The notes under the pieces: model-generated
Databases searched by the model: none
The model's input: the letters and a program-made list of their open reading frames with translations, nothing else
Told to the model about the DNA's origin: nothing
Position numbers and translations under genes: made by a program
Shown: piece by piece, positions 26,755 to 35,808 of the stretch
How the letters are laid out: every line of letters begins with the position of its first letter
Numbering within the stretch: position 1 is the stretch's first letter
Source of the DNA: Bacillota bacterium
Lineage (GTDB): Bacteria; Bacillota; Clostridia; Oscillospirales; Oscillospiraceae
Direction: 5' to 3'
NCBI GenBank assembly: GCA_028719885.1
Contig: JAQYLT010000082.1
Location: 1-64,000, forward strand
Length of the DNA stretch: 64,000 nucleotides

Positions 26755-29037
26755 TCAGTCCCGGGCGGTAGAATCCGCGAACTGCAGGGTAACCGCGCTC
26801 CCCACCGGAAGCTCCGTTCCGGCGGGCTCCTTTTGGCCGCACACCGTCACCTGGGGGGATTCCTCCTGATTGCCCGTGGCATTTACAAAAAGCCCCAATT
26901 TCCCAGCGGCCTGGCTGGCCTGCTGCCGGTTCATGCCGGTGAAATCAGGCACGGTAACCATCCGCTCCCCGTCTGCGTCTGCCAGGTACACCAGCACCTC
27001 GCTACCGGGAAGCACCTGCTCCCCCGCCGCCGGAAGCTGGGCCGTAATGGTCTCTCCCTCTCCCAGGGAGGTGACGGTGAGCTTCTGCTCCTTCACCAGC
27101 GCTCTGGCCTCCTTGAGGGTCAGGCCGGTCAGATTGTCCAGGGGAATCGCCTCCGCCTCGGCGGTTCGTTCCACCCCCAGATAGGGCAGAATGTCCGCCA
27201 TAATGGCCCCCACCGTGGGAGCCGCCATCACGCCGCCGGAAATATAGATTCCGGTGCTGCGGGAGGGGGTATCCAAAGCCGCCAATACAATATACTCCGG
27301 ATCTTCCATTGGCGCAATCCCAACAAATGACACGATTTTATCCAGAACTCTCTGGCCGTTTTCGTCAAATACATCAATTTTCTCGCTGGTTCCGGTTTTT
27401 CCCCCAATGGAGAACCCGGGAACCGCCGCGTTTTTCGCCGTTCCCTCTGTTACCACGCTGCGAATCAGCTCCCGCATGGTGGCGGAGGTTTCCGGAGAAA
27501 TGGTGGTGCGAACCACCGTGGGCTCCTGGCGCAGCAGAGTCACGCCGTTGGCATCCACCACCTCCGAGACGATGTAGGGCTCCAGGAGATTGCCGCCATT
27601 GACCACAGAGGAGATGGCCCGCACCAGCTGCAGGGGCGTGATTTTAAAGGTCTGGCCAAAGGAGCCGGAGGTCAGGGATGCGGTGCCCCACTTGTCCGTG
27701 TCGGTAATGAGCTTTTTATCAAAGAAAACCCCCTTGCTCTCCCCTGCCAGGTCGATGCCGGTTTTTTCCAGAATGCCAAAGCGCTGGACATAGTCGTAAA
27801 ACCGCTCCCCGCCCAGCTTCAGGGCGATGTGGGCAAAGGCAATGTTGCAGGAATTTTGAAGCGCTTGGGGGGTCTGCTCCGCCCCGTGTCCGGCGGAACG
27901 CCAGCAGTGCAGCAGCTGGGACCGGCCCGGAATCTGCTCCGCTCCCCGGCAATAGAAAGGCGTGGTCAGGGTAATGGCGCCGCAGTCCAGAGCCGCCGCC
28001 ATGGTCATCACCTTAAAGGTGGAGCCGGGCTCGTAGCCATCGGAGAGCACCCGGTTGCGCCACTGCTTCCACCGGGCCTCCGCCAGGGCCTTGGAATAGG
28101 CATCACTGTCCCCGCCGTTTTCCAGCAGCTGCTGAAGCGAAAGCAGGACCTTTTCATCGGCGATTTCCAGATAGTTGTTGGGGTCGTAGCTGCCCAGGGT
28201 GGCCATGGCCAGAATCTCCCCGGTTTTGCAGTTCATCACCAGGCCAAAGGCACCGTTCTGCACATCATAGCGTTCGATGGCCGTGGCCAGCTGCTTTTCC
28301 AGGCAGGCCTGAACCGTTGCGTCCAGGGTCAGAATCACATCCGCCCCCTTTTGGGAGGCCTGGAAATTTTCAAAGGAAAAGGGCATGTCCATTTCGTTGT
28401 TGCCCTTGGTGGTAATCACCTTTCCGGCGCTGCCCGCCAGGAAGCTGTTGTAGGAAGCCTCGATGCCCTCGGTGCCGTCGTTGGAGGCGTTGGTGAAGCC
28501 GATGACCTGGGCGGCCAGCGTTCCCTGGGGATACACCCGAACGGAGGTGGGCTCCAGATGGATGCCGGAAATATCATGCTCCTGAATATACGCACGGATT
28601 TGGGAGGCGGTCTGCTCCGGTATCCGGCTTCCGACCTGCTTATAGCGCCGCCGCAGGTCCTTTGCCTGCTCCGTGATCCAGCTGGGGTCTTTTTCCAGGA
28701 CGCCGCCTAAAAACTCCCCGATCTCCGAAAGATTTGCCTTGGATTGCTTCAATTCATGGGGGTCCAGGTAGACGTTTTCCCGGTTTTCGGAATAAGCCAG
28801 GATATTCAGGTTGCGGTCGTAGATGGTTCCCCGGTCGGCGGTGACGGCTGTAGAACGGGTTTGATTTCGCAGCGCCAGTCCGGAATAATATTCGTACTGG
28901 TCCACCATCAGGCTGTACAGTCGGGCAATCATGGGCAAAAAGGCCAGGATGCCCAAAAAAACGGCGATCAGCATCACCCGCCTGTGCTGACCGCTGTCCA
29001 TTCGCAGTCGGCCATACTCCTTCTGCTGCTTCCCCAT
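26755..29037 (-). CDS. ftsI: Class B penicillin-binding protein with two PASTA domains (FtsI/PBP2B-type)
   Basis: This 760-residue transpeptidase cross-links septal peptidoglycan. It has one N-terminal transmembrane segment (LIAVFLGILAFLPMIARLYSLM), a PBP dimer domain starting at TADRGTIYDRN, and the catalytic motifs GSTFK, SCN and GGKTGTSE. Two C-terminal PASTA domains follow, with LTGLTLKEARALVKEQ and FTGMNRQQASQAAGKLG. PASTA domains bind muropeptides. It is the only class B PBP in the cluster; B. subtilis has both PbpB and SpoVD, and I cannot exclude the SpoVD role. The ATG of MGKQQKEYG is chosen over upstream TTG and GTG. Confidence 0.9.
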   Translation of the reverse strand: MGKQQKEYGRLRMDSGQHRRVMLIAVFLGILAFLPMIARLYSLMVDQYEYYSGLALRNQTRSTAVTADRGTIYDRNLNILAYSENRENVYLDPHELKQSKANLSEIGEFLGGVLEKDPSWITEQAKDLRRRYKQVGSRIPEQTASQIRAYIQEHDISGIHLEPTSVRVYPQGTLAAQVIGFTNASNDGTEGIEASYNSFLAGSAGKVITTKGNNEMDMPFSFENFQASQKGADVILTLDATVQACLEKQLATAIERYDVQNGAFGLVMNCKTGEILAMATLGSYDPNNYLEIADEKVLLSLQQLLENGGDSDAYSKALAEARWKQWRNRVLSDGYEPGSTFKVMTMAAALDCGAITLTTPFYCRGAEQIPGRSQLLHCWRSAGHGAEQTPQALQNSCNIAFAHIALKLGGERFYDYVQRFGILEKTGIDLAGESKGVFFDKKLITDTDKWGTASLTSGSFGQTFKITPLQLVRAISSVVNGGNLLEPYIVSEVVDANGVTLLRQEPTVVRTTISPETSATMRELIRSVVTEGTAKNAAVPGFSIGGKTGTSEKIDVFDENGQRVLDKIVSFVGIAPMEDPEYIVLAALDTPSRSTGIYISGGVMAAPTVGAIMADILPYLGVERTAEAEAIPLDNLTGLTLKEARALVKEQKLTVTSLGEGETITAQLPAAGEQVLPGSEVLVYLADADGERMVTVPDFTGMNRQQASQAAGKLGLFVNATGNQEESPQVTVCGQKEPAGTELPVGSAVTLQFADSTARD

Positions 29038-29145
29038 CCCCACCAATCCTTCCGCATAATGTCAGGAATGGGCAGCAAGGGAAACCCTCGCCGCCCACTG
29101 CAGCTGCTATTATGATTCTATGGTAAGCAGGGAGGGTTATGACAC

Positions 29146-29628
29146 TCAATTCCGTTTCGGTTCCGAAAACAGGCCCGACAGCAGCCAGACAAAATCGTCC
29201 CACGCTGAGGGCTTTTTTTCTTCCTTGGGCAAGTCGAAGAATACGGTGAAGCAATCCACTTTCTCCGCGTCCACCATGCCCAGCTCTTCGGCCTGCCGGC
29301 GGATCTCCTCCAGATCGTAGCTGGTGTGATAGGTATGGTTGAGCTTGGCATTTTCCCGCTTGATATCGGTTAGCTGTGCCTTCATCTGATCGTAGGCAGC
29401 CCTGGTATCCCGCAGATGGAAGGCGCCCACGATTAAAAGGGAGAGCATCACAATGGCAGCCAGCACGCCGCACACCGCCAGCGGGTCCACGTAGATCTTC
29501 TGCAGCCGCTCCAAATGAATGACAGGGCGCTTGATCTTTGCCTTTTGAGGCCGGGGCTTGGGCTGGGGGGCTTCACTGCCGAACACATAAAACTGACCGA
29601 CATATTGAATTTCAGGTTTCTGTGCCAT
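29146..29628 (-). CDS. ftsL: FtsL-like cell division protein
   Basis: The 160-residue protein has a Pro/Lys-rich cytoplasmic N-terminus, one transmembrane segment (VCGVLAAIVMLSLLIVGAFHL, about residues 52-72) and an outer coiled coil with AAYDQMKAQLTDIKRENAKLNHTY. FtsL joins FtsQ and FtsB/DivIC in activating the septal synthase. The assignment rests on topology and on its place between rsmH and the PBP gene. The start is the ATG of MAQKPEIQYV; the ORF in the track runs back into rsmH. Confidence 0.85.
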   Translation of the reverse strand: MAQKPEIQYVGQFYVFGSEAPQPKPRPQKAKIKRPVIHLERLQKIYVDPLAVCGVLAAIVMLSLLIVGAFHLRDTRAAYDQMKAQLTDIKRENAKLNHTYHTSYDLEEIRRQAEELGMVDAEKVDCFTVFFDLPKEEKKPSAWDDFVWLLSGLFSEPKRN

Positions 29629-29650
29629 GGCGTTCTCTTCCCTTCCTCTT

Positions 29651-30586
29651 TTATAGCTTTTCGCAAATTCGAAGCTTGGCGCTTCTGGCTCTGGGGTTTC
29701 GCTCCAGCTCTTCCTCGCCGGAGACAATGGGCTTGCGGGTAATGAGCTTCACCTTTGGCTTTTTCCCGCAGACACAGACCGGGAAGCTGGGCGGGCAGGT
29801 GCAGCCCTTGGCCGCTGCCGCCATGGCGTTTTTCACGATTCGGTCCTCCAGGGAATGAAACGTGATCACCGCCAGCCGCCCGCCGGGATTCAGCAGGGGG
29901 ATGGCATCCTCCATGACCTTGGCCACGGCATTCAGCTCGTCGTTTACCGCAATGCGGATGGCCTGGAAGCTGCGCTTGGCCGGGTGCTGCTTTTCCCGCA
30001 GTGCCGCAGCGGGCATGGCGGAGCGAATGACCTCCACCAGCTCCAAGGTGGTTTGGATGGGAGCGGCCTCCCTCCTTTTGCAGATTGCCGACGCAATCTG
30101 GGGGGCATAGCGCTCTTCTCCGTATTCAAAAAGAATTCGTTTCAGCTCCTCATAGCTCCAGGTGTTCACCACCGTGTGCGCGCTGAGGGAATCGGAATGA
30201 TCCATCCGCATATCCAGCGGCGCATCGGTCATATAGGAAAATCCCCGGGAACCGTCGTCCAGCTGGGGGGAGGACACGCCCAAATCCAGCAGGATCCCGT
30301 CCACTCCGGGAATATTCAGCTCCTGCAAAATGGAGGCAATCCGGCAGAAATTGGAGTGGACCAGCTTCACCCGGTCAGCGTAGGGCGCCAGCCGCTTTCC
30401 GGCGGCCTCCAAAGCCACCTCATCCCGGTCGATGCCGATGAGGCAGCCGGTTGTGAGCCTTGGGGCAATTTGGCTGGAATGGCCTGCCCCGCCCAGGGTG
30501 CCGTCCACATAAATTCCCTCCGGCTTGATGGCGAGGCCCTCAATGCACTCGTCCAGCAGGACGGAAACATGATGAAATTCCGTCAT
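29651..30586 (-). CDS. rsmH: 16S rRNA (cytosine(1402)-N(4))-methyltransferase
   Basis: RsmH (MraW) methylates C1402 in the ribosomal P site. The 311-residue product starts with FHHVSVLLDECIEGL and contains YVDGTLGGAGHSSQI, DLGVSSPQLDDGSRGFSY, DMRMD and the C-terminal RPIVSGEEELERNPRARSAKLR block (GEEELERNPRARSAKLR region of the family). Length is normal. It overlaps mraZ by four bases. Confidence 0.97.
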   Translation of the reverse strand: MTEFHHVSVLLDECIEGLAIKPEGIYVDGTLGGAGHSSQIAPRLTTGCLIGIDRDEVALEAAGKRLAPYADRVKLVHSNFCRIASILQELNIPGVDGILLDLGVSSPQLDDGSRGFSYMTDAPLDMRMDHSDSLSAHTVVNTWSYEELKRILFEYGEERYAPQIASAICKRREAAPIQTTLELVEVIRSAMPAAALREKQHPAKRSFQAIRIAVNDELNAVAKVMEDAIPLLNPGGRLAVITFHSLEDRIVKNAMAAAAKGCTCPPSFPVCVCGKKPKVKLITRKPIVSGEEELERNPRARSAKLRICEKL

Positions 30587-31011
30587 AGGCCTATTGCCTC
30601 CAGAGATGCCAACAGCTTTTCGGGGGTGAGGTTCTCTTCCTCAAACCGGGCAAATTCCTCTACGTCCCAGATTTCCGCCTGGCCTGCCCGGCCAACCAGC
30701 ATAACCTCCCGGTCGATTCCGGCATAACGCATGAGAAACGGGGTCAGGCTGAAACGGAACTGCTTATCGGGCGTACACTCCGCCGCGTTCATGAAAATCA
30801 GGCTGGTTGCCCCGGCCCGCTGGGAAATGCTCAGGGCATTGTAATTGTCGCTGAGGGTTTTCCACTCGGCGGCGGTGTAGACGGTGAGACAGCGATGACC
30901 GCAGTTCACGCCCAGGGTCACAAAAAACTGCTCCCCCAGCTCTTCCCGCAGCTTTGCCGGGACGATCAGACGGTTCTTCTCGTCCAGCTTGGCGCTGTAT
31001 TTGCCGATCAT
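30583..31011 (-). CDS. mraZ: Transcriptional regulator MraZ
   Basis: MraZ is a ring-forming AbrB-like repressor of the dcw operon. The 142-residue product has two SpoVT/AbrB-like halves, with the family start MIGKYSAKLDEKNRLIVPAKLR and the second DPxR-like basic region QFRFSLTPFLMRYAGID. It is the promoter-proximal gene of the cluster. Its operator repeats and promoter are visible directly upstream. Confidence 0.96.
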   Translation of the reverse strand: MIGKYSAKLDEKNRLIVPAKLREELGEQFFVTLGVNCGHRCLTVYTAAEWKTLSDNYNALSISQRAGATSLIFMNAAECTPDKQFRFSLTPFLMRYAGIDREVMLVGRAGQAEIWDVEEFARFEEENLTPEKLLASLEAIGL

Positions 31012-31024
31012 ACGCTCCCTCCTC

Positions 31025-31062
31025 TCCCTTTTACTCCACTTTACATCCCTTTTACTCCACTT
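31025..31062 (-). promoter_or_regulatory. MraZ-type operator: two direct repeats
   Basis: The 17-base unit AAGTGGAGTAAAAGGGA occurs twice with a 21-base period between the -10 box and the mraZ ribosome site. MraZ proteins bind short TGG-containing direct repeats at one or two helical turns, so this fits autorepression. The repeat is perfect over 17 bases. Confidence 0.8.
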
Positions 31063-31068
31063 GGAGCC

Positions 31069-31097
31069 ATTATAACCTCCCCACTGAAAAAAATCAA
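31069..31097 (-). promoter_or_regulatory. Promoter of the dcw cluster
   Basis: TTGATT and TATAAT are separated by 17 bases on the minus strand. Transcription would start inside the MraZ repeats, so bound MraZ would block initiation. Confidence 0.85.
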
Positions 31098-31177
31098 TCT
31101 TTTTTCCTTGAATTTTTCACTTTACAGGGATATTTTCTTCTTTCCTGCGTATTTTGTCGAAAATTTGTTCAAAAATA

Positions 31178-33505
31178 CTAGCACTGAAAGGAGAGCACCC
31201 CCTGGTTCAGGCTGCCTTTGACCCGGGCAGGCCGGCGGCTGCAGCCCAAAAGGAAGCTGGAAAGCACATCCTCCACCTCTGTCTGAACCATGCGGCGCAG
31301 CTGCCGGGCCCCGTCCTTTTCCACACATCGGGCGCAGAGGCTCCCCGCCAGCTCCCCAGGAAGATTCAGCTGAATCCCCGCCGACGCAGCCCGGTCCTGC
31401 AGCGCCCGGAGGTATTTCTCCGCAATCCGCTCCATGGCCGCCCCGTCCAATTGGTCAAAGCGTACCGTGGCATCCAGCCGTCCCAAAAACTCCGGGGTAA
31501 AGGCCTGGCGAACCGCCTCCGCCACCTGGCTGGATTTCCCCTGGGCGCAGAAGCCCAGGCCCTCTCCCCGGACACCGCTGCCCACATTGGAGGTCATGAC
31601 CACAATGGTGTTTTTGAAGCCCACCCGCCGTCCGGTGGAATCGGTGAGCACCCCCTCCTCCATGATTTGCAGCAGCAGTCCCAGCACCTCCGGATGGGCC
31701 TTTTCCACCTCGTCCAGTAAGACAAGACTATAGGGCTTGCGCCGCACCGCTTCGGTCAGCTTGCCGCCCTCTTCGTAGCCCACGTAGCCCGGGGGTGCTC
31801 CAATCAGCCGGGACACGGAATGCTTTTCCATATACTCCGTCATGTCCAGACGAATCATGGCGTTTCTGCTGCCGTAGACCTCCTCTGCCAGCGCCCGGCA
31901 GAGCTCGGTTTTCCCCACGCCGGTGGGCCCAGTGAACAGCAGGCAGGCAATGGGCCGGTTTTCGTCCCGGATGCCGGCAAAGCCCCGGCGCACCGACTCC
32001 GCCACGATTTTCACCGCCTCCGGCTGGCCCATCACATGTGCTTCCAGCAAACTTTCCAGGTTCAGCAGCCGCTCCCGTTCCCCTGCGGTGAGCCGCCCCA
32101 CAGGGATGCCGGTTCTGGCGGACACCACCCAGGCGATATCGGAGGCGGTCACCGTCCTGCCCCGGCGATTGTCACCAGGCTTTGTCATCATGGTCTGCAT
32201 TTTATCCCGGAGCTCCGCCGCCTTTTCAAACCGCCGCTCCCGGACCGCCTCGTGGAGCTCCTCTTCCAGCTCCTTTCGAGCGGCTCCACCACGGCTCAGG
32301 CGCATTTCCTCCATCCTGGCCCGGGAGGCTCCCTCGTCCAGAAGATCAATGGCCTTATCCGGCAGAAACAGGTCCGGAAGATACCGCACAGAAAGCCGGA
32401 CGGATTCTTTCAGGGCTTCCTCGGAGATTCGCAGCCGGTGATGCCGCTCCAGGCCCGGCTTCAATGCCCGGAGGATGGCCAGGGTGGTTTCGCTGCACGG
32501 CTCCTCCACCATCACCGCCCGGAACCGGCGCTCCAATGCCGCATCCTTTTCAATATACTTCCGATATTCCTCCAACGTGGTGGCCCCCAGCATCTGCAGC
32601 TCCCCCCGGCCCAGGGCGGGCTTAAAGATGTTGGCGGCATCAATGGCCCCCTCCGCCGCCCCGGCGCCCACAATGGTGTGCATTTCGTCCACAAAGAGAA
32701 TCACATCTCCGGTGCGGTGTATTTCCGCCAGCACATCCCGCAGCCGCTCTTCAAATTCCCCCCGGTATTTGGTGCCCGCCACCAGGCTGGCCATGTTCAG
32801 GCTCACGAGCCGCTTGTCTTTCAGCTGGGGCGGCACGTTGCCCACCGCCATCCGCTGCGCCAGGCCCTCGGCAATGGCCGTTTTCCCCACTCCCGGCTCC
32901 CCCACCAGGGCGGGATTATTCTTGTTTTTTCGGCAGAGGATGCCGATTACCGTGTCGATCTCCCGATCCCGGCCAATCACCGGCTCCATGGTCGAGGCCT
33001 TTAAGATCAGGTCCTCACTGAATTGTTCCAACAGTTTCGTTGTGACCGCCTCCTTCTTCCCCCTGGCGGGAGCACTTTCCTCCCGCTGCAAGCATTCAAC
33101 CGTATGGGTAAACAGCACATTTGCGCCGATCCCGAAAATTTGAAGCAGCTTCTCCGCCTCCGTTCCCTCCGCCCTGGACAGGGCCAGCAGCACATGAACC
33201 GGCAGGATCTCCCGGGCGCCTCTTTCTTTTGCCTCCCGGGCGGCAAGCCGGAAAATCTCCCTGGCCTTGGGGGTGAAGCCCTGGGGCAGGGGCAGGTCCG
33301 GCGTGCCCGCCCCATAGAGCAGCTGGGCCATGGCCTCCACCGCCATGGGCTCCATGCCCAGCAGCCGGAGCAGGGTTCCAACCTCCCCCGGCTGGTCCAG
33401 CAGGGCCAGCAGAATATGGATGCTGCCCACATAGCTGTGGCCCAGGGAGCGGGCTTTCTCTCCGGAGGACAGAATCAGCTCGTTTGTTTGCACATGATAA
33501 CGCAT
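31178..33505 (-). CDS. clpC: ClpC-type AAA+ unfoldase of the Clp protease
   Basis: The 775-residue protein has a double Clp-N domain (about residues 1-140), a first AAA module with Walker A GEPGVGKT and Walker B VILFVDEMHT, and a UVR motif (EAVRERRFEKAAELRDKM) in the middle that marks ClpC. A second AAA module follows with GPTGVGKTELCRALAEE and LVLLDEVEKAHPEV, then the D2-small domain. It feeds unfolded proteins to ClpP. Unlike many Firmicutes it is not linked to ctsR-mcsA-mcsB. It lies just upstream of the dcw promoter and probably has a separate promoter. The C-terminal tail is short. Confidence 0.95.
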   Translation of the reverse strand: MRYHVQTNELILSSGEKARSLGHSYVGSIHILLALLDQPGEVGTLLRLLGMEPMAVEAMAQLLYGAGTPDLPLPQGFTPKAREIFRLAAREAKERGAREILPVHVLLALSRAEGTEAEKLLQIFGIGANVLFTHTVECLQREESAPARGKKEAVTTKLLEQFSEDLILKASTMEPVIGRDREIDTVIGILCRKNKNNPALVGEPGVGKTAIAEGLAQRMAVGNVPPQLKDKRLVSLNMASLVAGTKYRGEFEERLRDVLAEIHRTGDVILFVDEMHTIVGAGAAEGAIDAANIFKPALGRGELQMLGATTLEEYRKYIEKDAALERRFRAVMVEEPCSETTLAILRALKPGLERHHRLRISEEALKESVRLSVRYLPDLFLPDKAIDLLDEGASRARMEEMRLSRGGAARKELEEELHEAVRERRFEKAAELRDKMQTMMTKPGDNRRGRTVTASDIAWVVSARTGIPVGRLTAGERERLLNLESLLEAHVMGQPEAVKIVAESVRRGFAGIRDENRPIACLLFTGPTGVGKTELCRALAEEVYGSRNAMIRLDMTEYMEKHSVSRLIGAPPGYVGYEEGGKLTEAVRRKPYSLVLLDEVEKAHPEVLGLLLQIMEEGVLTDSTGRRVGFKNTIVVMTSNVGSGVRGEGLGFCAQGKSSQVAEAVRQAFTPEFLGRLDATVRFDQLDGAAMERIAEKYLRALQDRAASAGIQLNLPGELAGSLCARCVEKDGARQLRRMVQTEVEDVLSSFLLGCSRRPARVKGSLNQGVLSFQC

Positions 33506-33576
33506 CGTTGCGCCCCCTTTTCCAAAAAATTCTTGCCATGGGATTTTTGAAATATACGAAAATTTTGAAAAAGGAA

Positions 33577-33604
33577 TTGCTTTTTTCTAAATCCATGCTA
33601 GAAT
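33577..33604 (+). promoter_or_regulatory. Predicted ferredoxin promoter
   Basis: TTGCTT at 33577-33582 and TAGAAT at 33599-33604 are 16 bases apart, about 55 bases before the ferredoxin start. Confidence 0.55.
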
Positions 33605-33658
33605 AAATGTGCGTCCTCCTGTGGGCGCAAAAAAATATATCCATAAGGAGGTTACATC

Positions 33659-33829
33659 ATGGCTTTTAACATTACCGATGCCTGCGTCAAGTGCGGCTCC
33701 TGTGCCGATCAGTGCCCTGTCGAGGCTATCTCCGAGGGTGAGGACAAGTACGTCATCGATCCCGATGTCTGCGTCAGCTGCGGTTCCTGCGCTGATCAGT
33801 GCCCCGCCGAAGCAATCGAGGAAGCCTAA
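33659..33829 (+). CDS. 2[4Fe-4S] ferredoxin
   Basis: This 56-residue gene is missing from the ORF track at its true frame. The product begins MAFNITDACVKCGSCADQCP and has two CxxCxxCxxxCP cluster motifs (CVKCGSCADQCP and CVSCGSCADQCP), one near each end, the classic clostridial ferredoxin plan. It carries electrons for anaerobic enzymes such as pyruvate oxidoreductase and hydrogenase. AAGGAGG lies 7 bases upstream of the ATG. It has its own promoter and terminator, so it is monocistronic. Confidence 0.97.
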   Translation: MAFNITDACVKCGSCADQCPVEAISEGEDKYVIDPDVCVSCGSCADQCPAEAIEEA

Positions 33830-33846
33830 TTCTTCCGCATTCAGAT

Positions 33847-33887
33847 CGGCCTGCTCTGCTTCTACGGCAGGGCAGGCCGGTTTTTTT
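33847..33887 (+). terminator. Ferredoxin terminator
   Basis: CGGCCTGCTCTGC and GCAGGGCAGGCCG form a 13-bp stem with one mismatch, followed by TTTTTTT. It starts 17 bases after the ferredoxin stop. Confidence 0.92.
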
Positions 33888-33908
33888 CTGCTGAAGCTTT
33901 ACGTTTTG

Positions 33909-34159
33909 CGTAGGGAACGGATTCATCCGTTCCGAAACGCGGGGGAACATCCTTGGCTCATTGGATGGCAGCGAGTCCCAGTTTTCAACATTTTTCCATT
34001 CAACATACCTCGATAAAAATGTTACCCAGGCGGAACGCATGAATGCGTTCCCTACGAAAAAATCATTGTTTTGCGATTTGTCGAACCTTGGTGATTCATA
34101 AACCTTTCGGAATGCATCAATGCATTCCATACGAAACATGCTGACAAATCCCAATTTAC
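33909..34159. repeat. Dispersed palindromic repeat, copy 4
   Basis: Three cores are present: GGAACGGATTCATCCGTTCC, GGAACGCATGAATGCGTTCC and GGAATGCATCAATGCATTCC. The right end reads GACAAATCCCAATTTA, matching the terminal repeat of the family with TA at the border. No gene is present between the ferredoxin terminator and the methyltransferase start at 34201. Confidence 0.85.
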
Positions 34160-34200
34160 AGGATTGCAACGCTGATATGCACAAAAATGATGGAGGCATT

Positions 34201-34896
34201 ATGGAATACCTTCCCCATGGGCTGCAGCTGGAGATTCCCCCGGGCTGCTTCCCCCTGACCACCGACTCCATGGTCCTGGCTGATTTTGCCGCTGCTGCGG
34301 GAGAAAAAAGCTATCTGGACTTGGGGTCCGGCTGCGGACAGCTGGGCCTGCTGCTGTGCGCCGGAAATGATCGCTGCCGGGTGACGGGAATCGAGCTGGA
34401 CCAAAATGCCCACCGGGCAGCGCTTCAAAACATCCGGCAAAACCGCCTGGACCCGCGCATGGAAAGTATATGCGCGGACCTGGGGCGAGTTCCCGGGCTT
34501 TTTGCCCCTGGGAGCTTTGACTGCTGCATTTCCAATCCTCCCTATTTTTCCGGAGGTCCCGCGTCCCAATTCACCTCGGCCCGGCGGGAGGACTGCTGCA
34601 CCCTGGCAGAGCTGATGGCCTCCGCTGCCTGGGCGCTGAAATACGGCGGCGACTTTTTCCTGGTGCACCGGCCGGAGCGGCTGGGGGAAATCATCGCCCA
34701 AGGCGCGCCTCACAAGCTGGAAGCCAAGGCGCTGACCCTGGTGCGCCACCGGGAGGATGGGCCCATTGCCCTGGTGCTGTTGAAGCTGCGAAAGGGCGCC
34801 AAGCCGGGACTGGCCATCCGGGAACTGTCCCTGCACCATCCGGACGGCTCCCCCACAAAAGAATACCAAGAAATCTATCACATCCGGGAGGATTAA
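34201..34896 (+). CDS. N6-adenine tRNA/RNA methyltransferase (TrmN6/YfiC-like)
   Basis: The 231-residue protein has the SAM motif LDLGSGCGQLGLLL near residue 40 and the catalytic SNPPYFSGG near residue 113, which marks N6-adenine methyltransferases. The N-terminal HGLQLEIPPGCFPLTTDSMVLADFA is typical of the TrmN6 family, which modifies A37 of tRNA-Val in E. coli. In Firmicutes it commonly sits before rsmI, as here (2-base gap). The start is set at MEYLPHG after GGAGG; the track start lies inside the repeat. Confidence 0.9.
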   Translation: MEYLPHGLQLEIPPGCFPLTTDSMVLADFAAAAGEKSYLDLGSGCGQLGLLLCAGNDRCRVTGIELDQNAHRAALQNIRQNRLDPRMESICADLGRVPGLFAPGSFDCCISNPPYFSGGPASQFTSARREDCCTLAELMASAAWALKYGGDFFLVHRPERLGEIIAQGAPHKLEAKALTLVRHREDGPIALVLLKLRKGAKPGLAIRELSLHHPDGSPTKEYQEIYHIRED

Positions 34897-34898
34897 AC

Positions 34899-35735
34899 AT
34901 GGCTGGAATGTTATATCTGGTGCCCACCCCCATCGGCAATTTGGGGGATATTTCAATCCGGGCCAGGCAGACGCTGGAGGCTGCGGACTTCATCGCCGCA
35001 GAGGATACCCGGGTCACCCTGAAGCTATTAAACCATCTGGGAATCAAAAAAAGCCTTGTCAGCTACTACGAGCATAACAAGACCTTTAAAGGAAGCCAAA
35101 TTCTGGAGCGGATTCTTGCCGGGGAAACCTGCGCTCTGGTTTCCGACGCGGGAAGCCCTGCCATTTCCGACCCCGGTGAGGATTTGGTGAAGCAGTGCGC
35201 CCAGGCGGGAATCACCGTTTGCGCCATTCCCGGCCCCTGCGCCGCCATCACGGCCCTGAGCATTTCCGGCCAGTCCACCGGCAGATTCTGCTTTGAGGGC
35301 TTTCTCTCCATGTCCAAAAAAAGCCGCCGGGAGCACCTGGACTCCCTGCGTGACGAAAAACGAACCATGATTTTCTACGAAGCCCCCCACAAGCTGATGA
35401 ACACCCTGGAGGACATGACCCAGGTGTTTGGGGCGGACCGACCCATCAGCTTCTGCCGGGAGCTGACCAAGCTCCATGAGCAGGTGCTGCGTACCACCCT
35501 TGGAGAGGCCATTGCCTACTATACGGAAAATCCCCCCAAGGGGGAGTTCGTCCTGGTGGTGGCAGGCGCCCCGGAGGCAGAGAAGCAGCTTCCCACCTCC
35601 ACTGACGCCGCCGCCCGGGTGGAGGCGCTGATGGAGCAGGGGCTATCCCGGAAGGACGCGGTGAAGCAGACCGCCCAGGAGCTGAACCTGCCGAAAAACG
35701 CGGTGTACGCCGCCGCCCTGGGAGAAGAGGCATAA
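34899..35735 (+). CDS. rsmI: 16S rRNA (cytidine(1402)-2'-O)-methyltransferase
   Basis: RsmI 2'-O-methylates C1402, the same base that RsmH N4-methylates; both genes are in this window. The 278-residue product has the tetrapyrrole-methylase fold: LYLVPTPIGNLGDISIRA at the start, AAEDTRVTLKLLNHLGI, SDAGSPAISDPGEDLV and VCAIPGPCAAITAL. Family and length match fully. Confidence 0.97.
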   Translation: MAGMLYLVPTPIGNLGDISIRARQTLEAADFIAAEDTRVTLKLLNHLGIKKSLVSYYEHNKTFKGSQILERILAGETCALVSDAGSPAISDPGEDLVKQCAQAGITVCAIPGPCAAITALSISGQSTGRFCFEGFLSMSKKSRREHLDSLRDEKRTMIFYEAPHKLMNTLEDMTQVFGADRPISFCRELTKLHEQVLRTTLGEAIAYYTENPPKGEFVLVVAGAPEAEKQLPTSTDAAARVEALMEQGLSRKDAVKQTAQELNLPKNAVYAAALGEEA

Positions 35736-35741
35736 CCGATT

Positions 35742-35772
35742 GATGCACAGCCCGAGCTGTGCATCTTTTTTT
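35742..35772 (+). terminator. Intrinsic terminator after rsmI
   Basis: GATGCACAGC and GCTGTGCATC form a perfect 10-bp stem around CCGA, followed by TTTTTTT. It lies 6 bases after the rsmI stop and separates it from spmA. Confidence 0.94.
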
Positions 35773-35808
35773 GTTTCGGGCATAGGTTTTCCCCAGGAGG
35801 GATGGCTT

